DNA of 64,000 nucleotides from Polynucleobacter meluiroseus (GTDB taxonomy: Bacteria; Pseudomonadota; Gammaproteobacteria; Burkholderiales; Burkholderiaceae). The DNA lies in the NCBI RefSeq assembly GCF_900205755.1, contig NZ_OANS01000002.1:124001-188000 (forward strand), in the 5' to 3' direction. A program made the position numbers and the translations under genes. Below are positions 31,227-39,899 of the stretch, piece after piece; position 1 is the first letter of the stretch; each line of letters begins with the position of its first letter. Under the pieces are notes generated by a model. The model saw nothing but the letters and a program-made list of their open reading frames with translations. It did not search any database and was not told the DNA's origin.

Positions 31227-31238
31227 TATCATATGATA
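31227..31238. promoter_or_regulatory. 12-bp palindrome between tal and rpiA
   Basis: TATCATATGATA is perfectly self-complementary and lies roughly midway between the divergent tal and rpiA start codons, where a shared operator or overlapping promoters would be expected. The region is AT-rich, so chance remains possible. Confidence 0.35.
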
Positions 31239-31285
31239 GATATATTAATTACTCCAAAAGAGTCTAGATGAGGGCCTCAAAGTAG

Positions 31286-31996
31286 ATGAATCAGGATCAA
31301 CTAAAACAATTGGTGGGGGAGGCGGCTCGTGATGAGGTGCTCAAGCTGGCTGCAGGGCAAATCATTGGCGTAGGTACTGGCTCGACGGTCAATTACTTCA
31401 TTGATGCGCTGGCACCTCACGTAGATCATTTCGCTGGCACTGTCTCTAGCTCTAATGCGACTACAGAGCGCCTGCTTAAGCATGGATTTAGTGTGCTTGA
31501 TCCTAATAGTGTTTCTTCACTACCCGCTTATGTCGATGGCGCAGATGAAATCGATGCTGATGGCAATATGATTAAGGGCGGGGGCGGCGCTTTAACCCGT
31601 GAAAAAATTATTGCCTCTATGGCAAAGCAGTTTATTTGCATCTGCGATACCTCCAAACAAGTGCCCACCCTCGGAAAGTTTGCCTTACCAGTAGAAATTA
31701 TTCCTTTGGCTCAAGGCGTGGTGGCCCGTAAATTGGAAAAGCTAGGCGGGGTAGTTACTCTTCGTTTGGCTAAAAATACCCGTTTGGATCTTGAGCAAAC
31801 TCCCAGCCAACCATTTGTGACGGACAACGGGGGGTGGATTTTAGATATTGCCGGTCTTGTTATTACCGATCCATTATTGCTGGAATCGCAAATCAATCAA
31901 ATTGCTGGGGTGATTTCAGTGGGCTTGTTCGCCCAAGAAAAAGCAAGCATTTTGTTGGTTAGTGGTACTTCGGGCGTGAGTCGAATCACTTTCTAA
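31286..31996 (+). CDS. rpiA: Ribose-5-phosphate isomerase A
   Basis: This 236-residue enzyme interconverts ribose-5-phosphate and ribulose-5-phosphate. Motifs: IIGVGTGSTVNYFID (phosphate binding), YVDGADEIDADGNMIKGGGGALTREKI (catalytic acidic residues and the Lys-Gly loop), and the FALPVEIIPLA block. Length is slightly above E. coli RpiA (219). It is divergent from tal in the same pathway. Its stop codon lies immediately before the terminator of the opposing small RNA. Confidence 0.97.
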   Translation: MNQDQLKQLVGEAARDEVLKLAAGQIIGVGTGSTVNYFIDALAPHVDHFAGTVSSSNATTERLLKHGFSVLDPNSVSSLPAYVDGADEIDADGNMIKGGGGALTREKIIASMAKQFICICDTSKQVPTLGKFALPVEIIPLAQGVVARKLEKLGGVVTLRLAKNTRLDLEQTPSQPFVTDNGGWILDIAGLVITDPLLLESQINQIAGVISVGLFAQEKASILLVSGTSGVSRITF

Positions 31997-32028
31997 ATAA
32001 AAAACCCGACGGGGTATCCCATCGGGTT
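31995..32028 (-). terminator. Terminator of the small RNA
   Basis: On the minus strand AACCCGA (32022-32028) pairs with TCGGGTT (32003-32009), with an inner GGG/CCC extension after one mismatch, and then runs into TTTTTTATTT. The T-run is on the minus side; the plus side has only CGTTTG, so it is directed at the minus strand though it could weakly stop rpiA transcripts. Confidence 0.85.
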
Positions 32029-32155
32029 CGTTTGCCATGGTTTCCATGGCGAGGCAAATGGAAGAATGATGTTCCGAGTGCCCAATAAGCATATAGATAT
32101 GCTTAGCTTAAGTGGCTTGCGCCAATGTGATTGGGCACTAATGCTACCCAACCAC
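31998..32155 (-). ncRNA. Probable structured small RNA, about 158 nt, unnamed
   Basis: The stretch between rpiA and yggX holds no credible protein gene but all parts of a small RNA on the minus strand. A promoter (-35 TTGACG, 17-base spacer, -10 TAGGAT) points into it and a strong hairpin with a T-run ends it. Inside, a perfect 10-pair stem (32130-32139 with 32077-32086) encloses two hairpins: a four-pair stem capped by a GCAA tetraloop (32113-32124) and an AT-rich hairpin (32087-32104). A third hairpin, GCCATGG with CCATGGC (32034-32050), precedes the terminator. I recognise no named family; it does not look like 6S, SRP RNA or tmRNA. Confidence 0.7.
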
Positions 32156-32161
32156 AACTTC

Positions 32162-32190
32162 ATCCTATGCTTCTTCAAATCCACCGTCAA
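32162..32190 (-). promoter_or_regulatory. Sigma-70 promoter of the small RNA
   Basis: Minus strand -35 TTGACG (32185-32190) and -10 TAGGAT (32162-32167) are separated by exactly 17 bases. Both match consensus at most positions. The predicted start is near 32155, inside the yggX-rpiA gap. Confidence 0.75.
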
Positions 32191-32246
32191 GCATTTGCAC
32201 AACATATTCATTTAATTTAAGTAATGCAGTGCAGTATTTAAAAAGC

Positions 32247-32519
32247 TTACTCTGCCTCGGGCACATAACCCTGCGCCATATCGGCACCGCCCTCGAAGAA
32301 GTACTTCTCCACTTGTTTTAAAAGATACTGACGCGCTCTAGGATCGGCCATATTTAAGCGATTCTCATTAATCAACATGGTTTGATGCTTTAACCATCCA
32401 GCCCAGGCCTCTTTCGAAACTTGATTCCAAATTTTCTTGCCGAGATCCCCGGGTAAGGGAGCAAAGTCCATGCCCTCGGCTTCTTTATTGAGTTTGATAC
32501 ATTGAACCATCCGTGCCAT
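32247..32519 (-). CDS. yggX: Fe(2+)-trafficking / oxidative damage protection protein YggX
   Basis: This 90-residue protein belongs to the YggX family, linked to iron handling and protection of iron-sulfur proteins from oxidative damage. It starts [19 protein letters not shown], with the conserved Cys at residue 7, and continues with [22 protein letters not shown] and the [19 protein letters not shown] helix. Length equals the family norm (about 90). It lies 45 bases after argA on the same strand. Confidence 0.96.
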   Translation of the reverse strand: MARMVQCIKLNKEAEGMDFAPLPGDLGKKIWNQVSKEAWAGWLKHQTMLINENRLNMADPRARQYLLKQVEKYFFEGGADMAQGYVPEAE

Positions 32520-32564
32520 TGCTAATGCCTTTCTAAATGCGTTTTGTTTAATGCCAAGTAATGC

Positions 32565-33929
32565 TTATAGGTCTTTGGTTAAGACCATTGACTTACGGTC
32601 CCAGTTGTAAATTTGCTTTCTTTCTTGCGGCAAGTCATCCACAGAGGCGCGTTTAAAGCCACGCTTTAAAAACCAATGTTCTGTTCTAGTTGTTAGTACA
32701 AATAATTTCTTAATACCTTCTTGCTTTGCACGCATTTCAACCCGCTTGAGTAGGCGCTCTCCATCACCTGAACCTTGAACATCTGGATCGACTGCGAGGC
32801 AAGCCAATTCACCAATACCATTGGGAAAGGGAAAGAGGGCGGCGCAACCAAACAAGACGCGGTCGTGCTCAATCACGGAGAACCGGTGGATATCCCGCTC
32901 GATGACATCTTGGCCGCGTGCAGCCAAGATACCTTCTTCTTCCAAAGGACTGGTGAGCTGCAAAATACCACCAACGTCATCTTGATTTGCTTCACGCAAA
33001 TTCTCAATATCGGATGAAGCTAACATCATGCCAATACCATCATGCGTGAAGAGTTCCTCAAGCAGAGCGCCATCCTGATTTGCGGGCAAGAAATGTACTC
33101 GGCTAACGCCTGCACGAATCGCTCTTCCGGAGATGTTGAGTAGGTTTTTCATACCCAGGTCTAAATCGGGATGCTGTGTAATGTACTCGTTTAATTGCGG
33201 CATTGACATTTCGGTGATGAAATCACCGTCACTATCTTTTAAGCCTGGGTAAGGGCTGAGGAAAATCAATTTATCCGCCTTGACAGCGGCCGCGGTTGAC
33301 GCGGCAACATCCTCGAAGGCTAAGTTAAATGCTTGCCCAGTGGGGGAGAATCCGAGTGGGGACAGCAACACAATTTTGTTGCTATCTAAAGAGATTTTGA
33401 TGGAGGTCGAATCGACCTTACGCACTAAGCCAGTGTGAATGTAATCCACACCTTCAACTACGCCCACTGGCATCGCTGTAATAAAGTTACCTGAAATCAC
33501 CGAAATACGTGAACCTGCCATTGGGGTGTTTGGCAGCCCACGACTAAAGGCGGCCTCAATGTCTAATCTTAATTCGCCGGCCGCTTCTTTCACACACTCT
33601 AAAGCGGCGGCGTCGGTGATGCGGTAGTTGTGCATAGCGCTCTTACCAAATTGACTTTGGATATTGCGCAGTGTGAGTTGCTCTTCGATTTGTGGGCGAA
33701 TGCCGTGAACCAAGATGATGCGCATGCCCATCGCATGGAGCATGGCGATATCCTCAATCAAGTTCTCAAGGCCGATCTCTTGGGCCAGCTCTCCTGCAAA
33801 AGCGATGACAAAGGTCTTTTCGCGGAAGCTGTGGATATAGGGCGCTACGTCGCGCAACCACCCCACGAATGGAAAATTAGGACTTGTTTCTTCAGAGTTG
33901 GAAACGGAATTCGGTGCATTTGTCGGCAT
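32565..33929 (-). CDS. argA: Amino-acid N-acetyltransferase (N-acetylglutamate synthase)
   Basis: This 454-residue enzyme acetylates glutamate, the first and feedback-controlled step of arginine synthesis. An amino-acid kinase-like domain fills residues 35-300 (IILVHGIRPQIEEQL, LSPLGFSPTGQAFNLAFEDVA), and a GNAT acetyltransferase domain follows (about 310-445), with the acetyl-CoA loop in VDPDVQGSGDGERLL. The bifunctional arrangement matches E. coli ArgA. Its start codon is 17 bases from the hrpA start on the other strand, so control regions overlap. It links functionally to carAB in this window. Confidence 0.95.
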   Translation of the reverse strand: MPTNAPNSVSNSEETSPNFPFVGWLRDVAPYIHSFREKTFVIAFAGELAQEIGLENLIEDIAMLHAMGMRIILVHGIRPQIEEQLTLRNIQSQFGKSAMHNYRITDAAALECVKEAAGELRLDIEAAFSRGLPNTPMAGSRISVISGNFITAMPVGVVEGVDYIHTGLVRKVDSTSIKISLDSNKIVLLSPLGFSPTGQAFNLAFEDVAASTAAAVKADKLIFLSPYPGLKDSDGDFITEMSMPQLNEYITQHPDLDLGMKNLLNISGRAIRAGVSRVHFLPANQDGALLEELFTHDGIGMMLASSDIENLREANQDDVGGILQLTSPLEEEGILAARGQDVIERDIHRFSVIEHDRVLFGCAALFPFPNGIGELACLAVDPDVQGSGDGERLLKRVEMRAKQEGIKKLFVLTTRTEHWFLKRGFKRASVDDLPQERKQIYNWDRKSMVLTKDL

Positions 33930-33946
33930 AGTGAGAAAATTATAGG

Positions 33947-36900
33947 GTGCAAGAGCCTATAAACCAACAAAAACCCGATGAGAGCCTCATAACGGCATCC
34001 ACTTCCAATAGTCGCCGGAAGCTTGAAATCCGATTTCCCGAAGAATTACCGGTCTCGGGTCAGCGCCAGATTATCAAAGATGCCCTGCAATCTCACCAAG
34101 TGGTGATAGTTTGTGGCGAAACTGGCTCGGGCAAAACCACCCAGTTGCCCAAAATCTGCCTAGACCTCGGTAGAGGCACCCTAAACGGCGGCAAGCTTAT
34201 CGGCCATACTCAGCCCCGTCGTATTGCGGCGACAGCCACAGCCAAGCGCATAGCTCAAGAGCTAGGCACTCCTTTAGGTCAAGACGTGGGTTATCAAGTG
34301 CGCTTTGCCGATAAAACTAGCCAAGGCACTTCAATTAAGTTGATGACGGATGGCATTTTGCTGGCGGAGACTCAGCGGGACCCCCAGTTGAAGGCCTATG
34401 ACACGCTCATTATTGATGAAGCGCACGAACGTAGCTTGAATATCGATTTTCTGCTCGGCTACTTACGGCAATTGTTGCCACAACGTCCGGATCTCAAGTT
34501 AATCATTACCTCTGCAACAATCGATGCGCGGCGTTTTGCTGAGCACTTTACCCTAAATGGCACGCTAGCACCCGTAATCGAGGTGAGTGGCAGACTGTTT
34601 CCGGTTGAGCAGCGCTATGCGCCTCTCGAGCCGGATGCTCGGCCCGAAGGCAAGAAAGCCTCAAAAGAGGCTAAAGAGATCCCTGAGGCAGTCACCGAGG
34701 CAATTGGAAATGTTTGGCGCGAAGGATCTGGCGGTGCTGGCGATGTGTTGGTCTTTCTGCCTGGGGAGCGAGAAATTCGGGATTGTGCAGAGGCATTGCG
34801 TAAAGATCCGATTTTGCAGCAGCGCTTTCATCCGGAGATTCTCAGTCTATTTGCGCGTCAGTCGGTAGCTGAGCAGGAGCGTGTGTTTAATCCAGGCAAT
34901 GGTCGGCGCATCATTTTGACAACGAACGTCGCTGAAACTTCCCTCACCGTACCTAATATTCGTTATGTGATTGATAGTGGCCTAGCTCGCGTCAAGCGTT
35001 ATTCCTACCGCAATAAAGTAGAGCAGTTGCAAATTGAGCCGATCTCGCAAGCCGCTGCCAATCAACGGGCGGGACGTTGTGGTCGAGTTTCGGATGGTAT
35101 TTGTATTCGTCTTTATAGCGAACAGGATTATCAGGGTCGCCCACCATTTACCGACCCTGAAATCTTACGCAGCTCACTTGCTGCAGTGCTGCTGCGCATG
35201 ACCTATTTGCGCCTACCCAAAATTCAAGATTTTCCTTTTATTGACAAGCCATTGGGTAGGGCAATTGCTGACGGAGTGCAACTGCTCGATGAATTAGGCG
35301 CTATTGCTTATATTGAGCAGGCAGGGGTAAGTCAGCAAGACTCCAATCGCTTATTTAAACTGACGCCCACTGGAAAACAATTAGCCGATCTGCCTTTGGA
35401 CCCTCGTATAGGGCGTATGTTGCTAGCCGCAAAAGAACAAAATGCCTTGCGTGAGGTCACGATCATTGCTTCCGCGCTTGCTACGCAAGATCCACGCGAG
35501 CGCCCAATGGATCAAGCCGCTGCTGCTGATCAAGCCCATTTACAGTTCGCAGATGAGCGCTCTGAGTTTTTGAGTTTTGTAAAACTGTGGGATTGGTATC
35601 AAGACGCTCTGAAACATAAACATAGTAACCGCCAGCTTGAAGGGCTCTGCCGCAGTAAGTTTTTATCGCCTAGAAGGTTGCGTGAATGGCGTGATGTGCA
35701 CGGGCAGCTTCATACGATGCTCGGGGAAAAAGCCTGGAAAGAAAATGCCTTACCTGCTACCTATGAGCAAGTTCATCTCGCACTTCTTACGGGTTTGCTT
35801 GGTTATGTTGCCAAAAAAGAAGAGGATGAAAAATCCCAAGAGCGAGCGAGCAAAACTGGGGGCTATGTTGGCGCCAGAGGGATTCGCCCTTTTATTTGGC
35901 CTGGATCCACGATTGGTAAAAAAGCAGGGGCCTGGATTTTGGCAGGGGAGTTGCAAGAAACCCATCGTATGTTTGCCCGCACGATTGCCAAGATAGAGCC
36001 TCAATGGGTAGAGCAGGTTGCAGGACATCGATTGATTAAATCCTTGAGTGATCCTCTTTGGGATAGTCGTCAAGGTGAGGTCATGGCGTTTGAGCGAGGC
36101 ACCTTGTACGGTTTGCCGATTTATCACGGCCGAAAAGTGCGTTATGCGCCGTACGATCCCGAACTGACTCGTGAACTATTTATTCGCCAAGCGTTGGTGC
36201 AGGAGGAAATGTTTGGGCGGATGGATACGCCAGCCTTAATGCGTGAGACCGAAGCTGACGCTAGAAAAAAATATCCCAATTGTTTTGGATTCTTTTGGCA
36301 CAACCGCCGCCTCATCAAAGAAATTGAGGCACTTGAGCACCGCTCTAGACGTCCGGACGTTTTAGTTGATGATGACTTGTTGTGCGCCTTCTACGAAGCA
36401 CGTATTCCTTCACAGGTGATGAGTAGAGAGGGTATGCGAGCGTGGCTCAATGGAAAGTTGGATGAAGGTGGTTTAGAGGCAGATGCCCAACTTCGTTTAT
36501 CAAAAAATGATTTGATGCGGCATGAGGCGGCTGGCATCACAGTGGATAGGTACCCGAAAAAAATGGTGGTTGGTGGTTCCGAGCTCAGTTTGACCTATCA
36601 CTTTGAACCTGGCAGCCCCAAGGATGGCGTTACCTTAGTTGTCCCGTTAACTTTGTTAAATCAAATTGATAGTCGTCGTTGTGATTGGTTGGTGCCGGGA
36701 ATGTGCGAAGAAAAAGCGCTTTTGCTTCTCAAATCGCTTCCCCCAAAATTACGTCGCCATTGCGTCCCCTTGCCGGAATATGCAAAGTCATTCTTAGAGC
36801 GCGCGCTAGAGGGGGGTCTATTTGGTGTTGGGGATTTTTTAGAAACGCTAATCAAAGATATTCGTAAAGAGCGGGGCTTAGAAATAAAAGCCACAGACTT

Positions 36901-38008
36901 TAGGATGGAGTCCCTGCCCGCACATTTGTTTATGAATTTCCGTTTAATTGATGAGCATGGCCGTCAACTCAATTTGGAGCGGAATCTATCGCGCCTTCGA
37001 TCGGAGTATGGTGAAACTGCACGCAATGCTTTTCAGGCGATTGCGCATGAGGTAGCTCAAACAGATTTGGGGATTAAATCTTCAGCGCCTGAGTCACGCC
37101 CAGAGTTGACAACAACTACTCCACCCCAGAGATTAGTAGAGCAGGGCGGCTATCGCGCCTGGGACTTCGGAGAGCTTGCTGAGACTCTAGAACTTCAGAA
37201 AGGCAACCAAACTTTGTATGGTTACCCGGCCCTCGTAGATCGGGTTCAATCATGCGACTTAGAAGTCTTTGATGATTTAACAGTCGCTAGAAGAGCTCAC
37301 TGGCAAGGACTGCGTCGCCTCTTTGCTTTAGCAAATAAAGATACCTTGAAGTCACTGCAAAAGCAGTTACCAGGCATTCGGGAGTTGGGTTTATTGTTTA
37401 TGAATATTGGTTCAGCAGACGATCTGGTTGAGCAAATATTGCAACGAGCGCTTGAACGTGCGTTTATGCACGAAGCCCTACCAGTCAATGCCCAGCAGTT
37501 TGAGGAATGTTTACAGGCCGGCAAGCCCAGATTGGCTTTGATTGCACAAGAAATTGCAAAACACACTTTGGCCGCTTTGCAGGCTTATGCTGATTTACTT
37601 AAAAAATTGCCGCAAGCTAAGGCTATCTCCCCTAAGGCTCATAGCGATATTCAGTCACAACTTCAGGGCTTAATTACCCCAAGGTTGGTCGCTAATATCC
37701 CTTATGCACAACTCGTTCATTTGCCCAGGTATCTCAAGGCAATTGCATTGCGCATTGAAAAACTCCGAACCAATCCAGCTAGAGACGCGCAGTGTCAAAA
37801 TGATTGGGAGTCTGTAGAGCGTCCTTGGCAAAAGCGCATGCAGGGGCACAAGGGCAGTTCAGGCCACGCAGTCAACGAAGATCAAGCTTTACTCGATTTT
37901 CGCTGGCAACTAGAGGAGTTGCGAGTTGCTCTGTATGCTCAAGAGCTAAAAACGCCCAGCCCGATGTCTCTCAAACGACTTGAGAAAGTGTTGGCAAGTT
38001 TGCGCTAA
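33947..38008 (+). CDS. hrpA: ATP-dependent RNA helicase HrpA
   Basis: This 1353-residue DEAH-box helicase is the large HrpA type, which in E. coli acts on mRNA and stalled or collided ribosomes. Helicase motifs: I GETGSGKTTQ, Ia HTQPRRIAATA, II DEAH, III SAT, V TTNVAETSLTVP, VI QRAGRCGR. The HA2/OB-fold follows, then the long C-terminal DUF3418 region (about 700-1350). The start is GTG 33947; no in-frame ATG exists near it and the ribosome site is poor. It is divergent from argA. Confidence 0.94.
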   Translation: MQEPINQQKPDESLITASTSNSRRKLEIRFPEELPVSGQRQIIKDALQSHQVVIVCGETGSGKTTQLPKICLDLGRGTLNGGKLIGHTQPRRIAATATAKRIAQELGTPLGQDVGYQVRFADKTSQGTSIKLMTDGILLAETQRDPQLKAYDTLIIDEAHERSLNIDFLLGYLRQLLPQRPDLKLIITSATIDARRFAEHFTLNGTLAPVIEVSGRLFPVEQRYAPLEPDARPEGKKASKEAKEIPEAVTEAIGNVWREGSGGAGDVLVFLPGEREIRDCAEALRKDPILQQRFHPEILSLFARQSVAEQERVFNPGNGRRIILTTNVAETSLTVPNIRYVIDSGLARVKRYSYRNKVEQLQIEPISQAAANQRAGRCGRVSDGICIRLYSEQDYQGRPPFTDPEILRSSLAAVLLRMTYLRLPKIQDFPFIDKPLGRAIADGVQLLDELGAIAYIEQAGVSQQDSNRLFKLTPTGKQLADLPLDPRIGRMLLAAKEQNALREVTIIASALATQDPRERPMDQAAAADQAHLQFADERSEFLSFVKLWDWYQDALKHKHSNRQLEGLCRSKFLSPRRLREWRDVHGQLHTMLGEKAWKENALPATYEQVHLALLTGLLGYVAKKEEDEKSQERASKTGGYVGARGIRPFIWPGSTIGKKAGAWILAGELQETHRMFARTIAKIEPQWVEQVAGHRLIKSLSDPLWDSRQGEVMAFERGTLYGLPIYHGRKVRYAPYDPELTRELFIRQALVQEEMFGRMDTPALMRETEADARKKYPNCFGFFWHNRRLIKEIEALEHRSRRPDVLVDDDLLCAFYEARIPSQVMSREGMRAWLNGKLDEGGLEADAQLRLSKNDLMRHEAAGITVDRYPKKMVVGGSELSLTYHFEPGSPKDGVTLVVPLTLLNQIDSRRCDWLVPGMCEEKALLLLKSLPPKLRRHCVPLPEYAKSFLERALEGGLFGVGDFLETLIKDIRKERGLEIKATDFRMESLPAHLFMNFRLIDEHGRQLNLERNLSRLRSEYGETARNAFQAIAHEVAQTDLGIKSSAPESRPELTTTTPPQRLVEQGGYRAWDFGELAETLELQKGNQTLYGYPALVDRVQSCDLEVFDDLTVARRAHWQGLRRLFALANKDTLKSLQKQLPGIRELGLLFMNIGSADDLVEQILQRALERAFMHEALPVNAQQFEECLQAGKPRLALIAQEIAKHTLAALQAYADLLKKLPQAKAISPKAHSDIQSQLQGLITPRLVANIPYAQLVHLPRYLKAIALRIEKLRTNPARDAQCQNDWESVERPWQKRMQGHKGSSGHAVNEDQALLDFRWQLEELRVALYAQELKTPSPMSLKRLEKVLASLR

Positions 38009-38053
38009 GCCTTAAAGCTGTTGAATCTGTTGGGTTCTACCATTTTCCTACGC

Positions 38054-39106
38054 ATGTTTACAATGGGAGATATGTCCAAATACCTCAGAAACAGTCTTTC
38101 CAGTAGCCTTCCGAAGCTAGCCGTTGCGGCTTTCGGCCTATTTAGCATTGCCTTACAAGCTCAAACGCCAGCCCCCGAGGTAGTCGATTCCAAGGCTCAG
38201 CCCAAAGTGGCGATCGTGCTGAACTCGGCAGGTGCTTCAGTCAGCTTGATTGATATGGCTACACACAAAGTCATAAAGACGATACCGGTCGGTAAGCAAC
38301 CCCACCACTTAATGATGTCTCCTGATCAGAAGAGCTTATTAATTGCGAATGCAGCGGGAAATGATGTTGTTTTAATGAATCCCCTCAATGGCGAATTGAC
38401 TGGTCGAATTCCGGATGTGATTGATCCTTACCAAATTGGCTTCTCACCAAACCATAAATGGTTTGTTGCTAACGGCAACCGCTTAGATCGGGTGGATATT
38501 TATTCTGCCCAAGGCACCGCGTTAAAGTTAGTCAAATCAATTAAGTTGGGTAGAACGCCTAGTCATATTGCCTTTACCGCCGATAGCAAATTGGCTTTTG
38601 TTACCCTGCAAGATTCTGATCAGCTGGCTGCCATTGATCTAGACTCGCAAAACGTAATATGGACTATACCCACGGGTAAAGTTCCAGCGGGGTTATGGAT
38701 GACCCCGGGCGATCAATATCTTCTTATTGGTATTACTGGAGAAGACTACGTGCAAGTGATCGATTGGAAGAATCGTAAGGAAATTAAGCGCATCACTACT
38801 GGCAAAGGCGCGCACAACTTTCGACCCCTCGGCGATAAAAAGCATGTATTTGTAAGTAACCGTATTTCCTCGACCATCAGCCTGCTCAATATGCAAACAT
38901 TGGAAAAAGTGGGTGACATCACTGGTCTGCCATCGGGACCTGACGATATGGAAATCACGCCGGATGGCAAAACCTTATGGGTGACTTTTCGGTTTTCCAA
39001 AAAGGTTGGGGTGATTGACATTCCCAGCATGAAATTGCTTGATGTGATTCCCGTTGGAAAGTCTCCTCACGGCGTATTTTTCTATCCACGGGCGGCTTGG
39101 GAATAA
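38054..39106 (+). CDS. YVTN-family beta-propeller repeat protein, exported
   Basis: This 350-residue protein has an N-terminal signal peptide (a basic stretch then LAVAAFGLFSIALQAQ) and about seven propeller repeats with the recurring pattern HKVIKTIPVGKQPHHLMMSPD. Such propellers usually act in the periplasm as binding or scaffold modules; function here is unknown. Start choice is open between ATG 38054, 38063 and 38072; all give a signal peptide. It opens a tight five-gene cluster, 10 bases before the deacetylase-like gene. Confidence 0.82.
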   Translation: MFTMGDMSKYLRNSLSSSLPKLAVAAFGLFSIALQAQTPAPEVVDSKAQPKVAIVLNSAGASVSLIDMATHKVIKTIPVGKQPHHLMMSPDQKSLLIANAAGNDVVLMNPLNGELTGRIPDVIDPYQIGFSPNHKWFVANGNRLDRVDIYSAQGTALKLVKSIKLGRTPSHIAFTADSKLAFVTLQDSDQLAAIDLDSQNVIWTIPTGKVPAGLWMTPGDQYLLIGITGEDYVQVIDWKNRKEIKRITTGKGAHNFRPLGDKKHVFVSNRISSTISLLNMQTLEKVGDITGLPSGPDDMEITPDGKTLWVTFRFSKKVGVIDIPSMKLLDVIPVGKSPHGVFFYPRAAWE

Positions 39107-39115
39107 AGAGAGCAC

Positions 39116-39886
39116 ATGAAGCTTCAGCGCCGCTTTTTCTTAGCTATTGCAGCGCTACTCATGTTTGGTTGCGCAACTTCGGTGTTTGCACAAGCCGCTG
39201 CCTGTAAAAAAACAGTTTATTTAACCTTTGATACTGGCAATATGTCAGTTGCTCAGACCGTAGCCGATATTCTGCATCGACAAAACGTTAAGGCGACCTT
39301 TTTCTTGGCAAATGAGAAAACGAGTCGTGGCGATTTTGCTTTGGATGATTCTTGGAAAAGTTATTGGCAACGCCTCCTCGCTGAGGGACATCACTTTGGT
39401 AGCCATACGTATGATCATGTCTACTTTGTAAAAGATGGGCCTTTGGGCGAAGTCTACGAGAAACCGCAGTTTGGTCCCAAGGCGGGCATGACTATTTTGT
39501 ACAAAGAAGCGATGATGTGTCGTGAAATTCGTCGAGTAAATGACCGCTTTTTAGAATTAACCTACGCACCTATTCAAAAGATCTGGCGCGCCCCTGGGGG
39601 CAAAACATCCCCTCGTTTAATTCAAATGGGTGATGCTTGCGGATATGACCATATTGGTTGGAATGCTGCCGGTTTTCTGGGTGATGAGCTTAATTCCAAG
39701 TCCCATCCGAACGCTGTATTGCTGGAGAAGGCGAGCGTTCAGTTGCAGGATGGAGACATTGCCATGGCCCATTTAGGCATTTGGTCCAGAAAAGATCCTT
39801 GGGCGCCGGCTGTTTTAGAGGCATTAATTGCGAAGCTTAAGGGCCGCGGATTCTGCTTTGCTACGCTACCGAAAATGAGCAATTAA
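39116..39886 (+). CDS. Polysaccharide deacetylase-like protein (NodB fold), exported
   Basis: This 256-residue protein has a signal peptide (cleavage likely after FAQA, about residue 28) and a NodB homology domain. Motif 1 reads YLTFDTGNMS: the catalytic first Asp is kept, but the second, metal-binding Asp of the usual TFDDG is Thr. Motif 2 HTYDH, motif 3 RAPGGKTSP and a motif-5-like AMAHLGIW are present. It may deacetylate or otherwise act on an envelope glycan, or be an altered enzyme. It sits between the propeller gene and the hydroxylase gene with gaps of 10-13 bases. Confidence 0.85.
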   Translation: MKLQRRFFLAIAALLMFGCATSVFAQAAACKKTVYLTFDTGNMSVAQTVADILHRQNVKATFFLANEKTSRGDFALDDSWKSYWQRLLAEGHHFGSHTYDHVYFVKDGPLGEVYEKPQFGPKAGMTILYKEAMMCREIRRVNDRFLELTYAPIQKIWRAPGGKTSPRLIQMGDACGYDHIGWNAAGFLGDELNSKSHPNAVLLEKASVQLQDGDIAMAHLGIWSRKDPWAPAVLEALIAKLKGRGFCFATLPKMSN

Positions 39887-39899
39887 GTCATAATAGGGA

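Noticed and set aside
31998-32155. Small RNA as 6S, SRP RNA or tmRNA
   Set aside because: No long closing stem with a central bubble (6S), no conserved SRP tetraloop region, and far too short for tmRNA.
31993-32211. 72-codon minus-strand reading frame between rpiA and yggX
   Set aside because: It runs across the promoter, hairpins and terminator of the small RNA candidate, has no ribosome site and no recognisable protein features.
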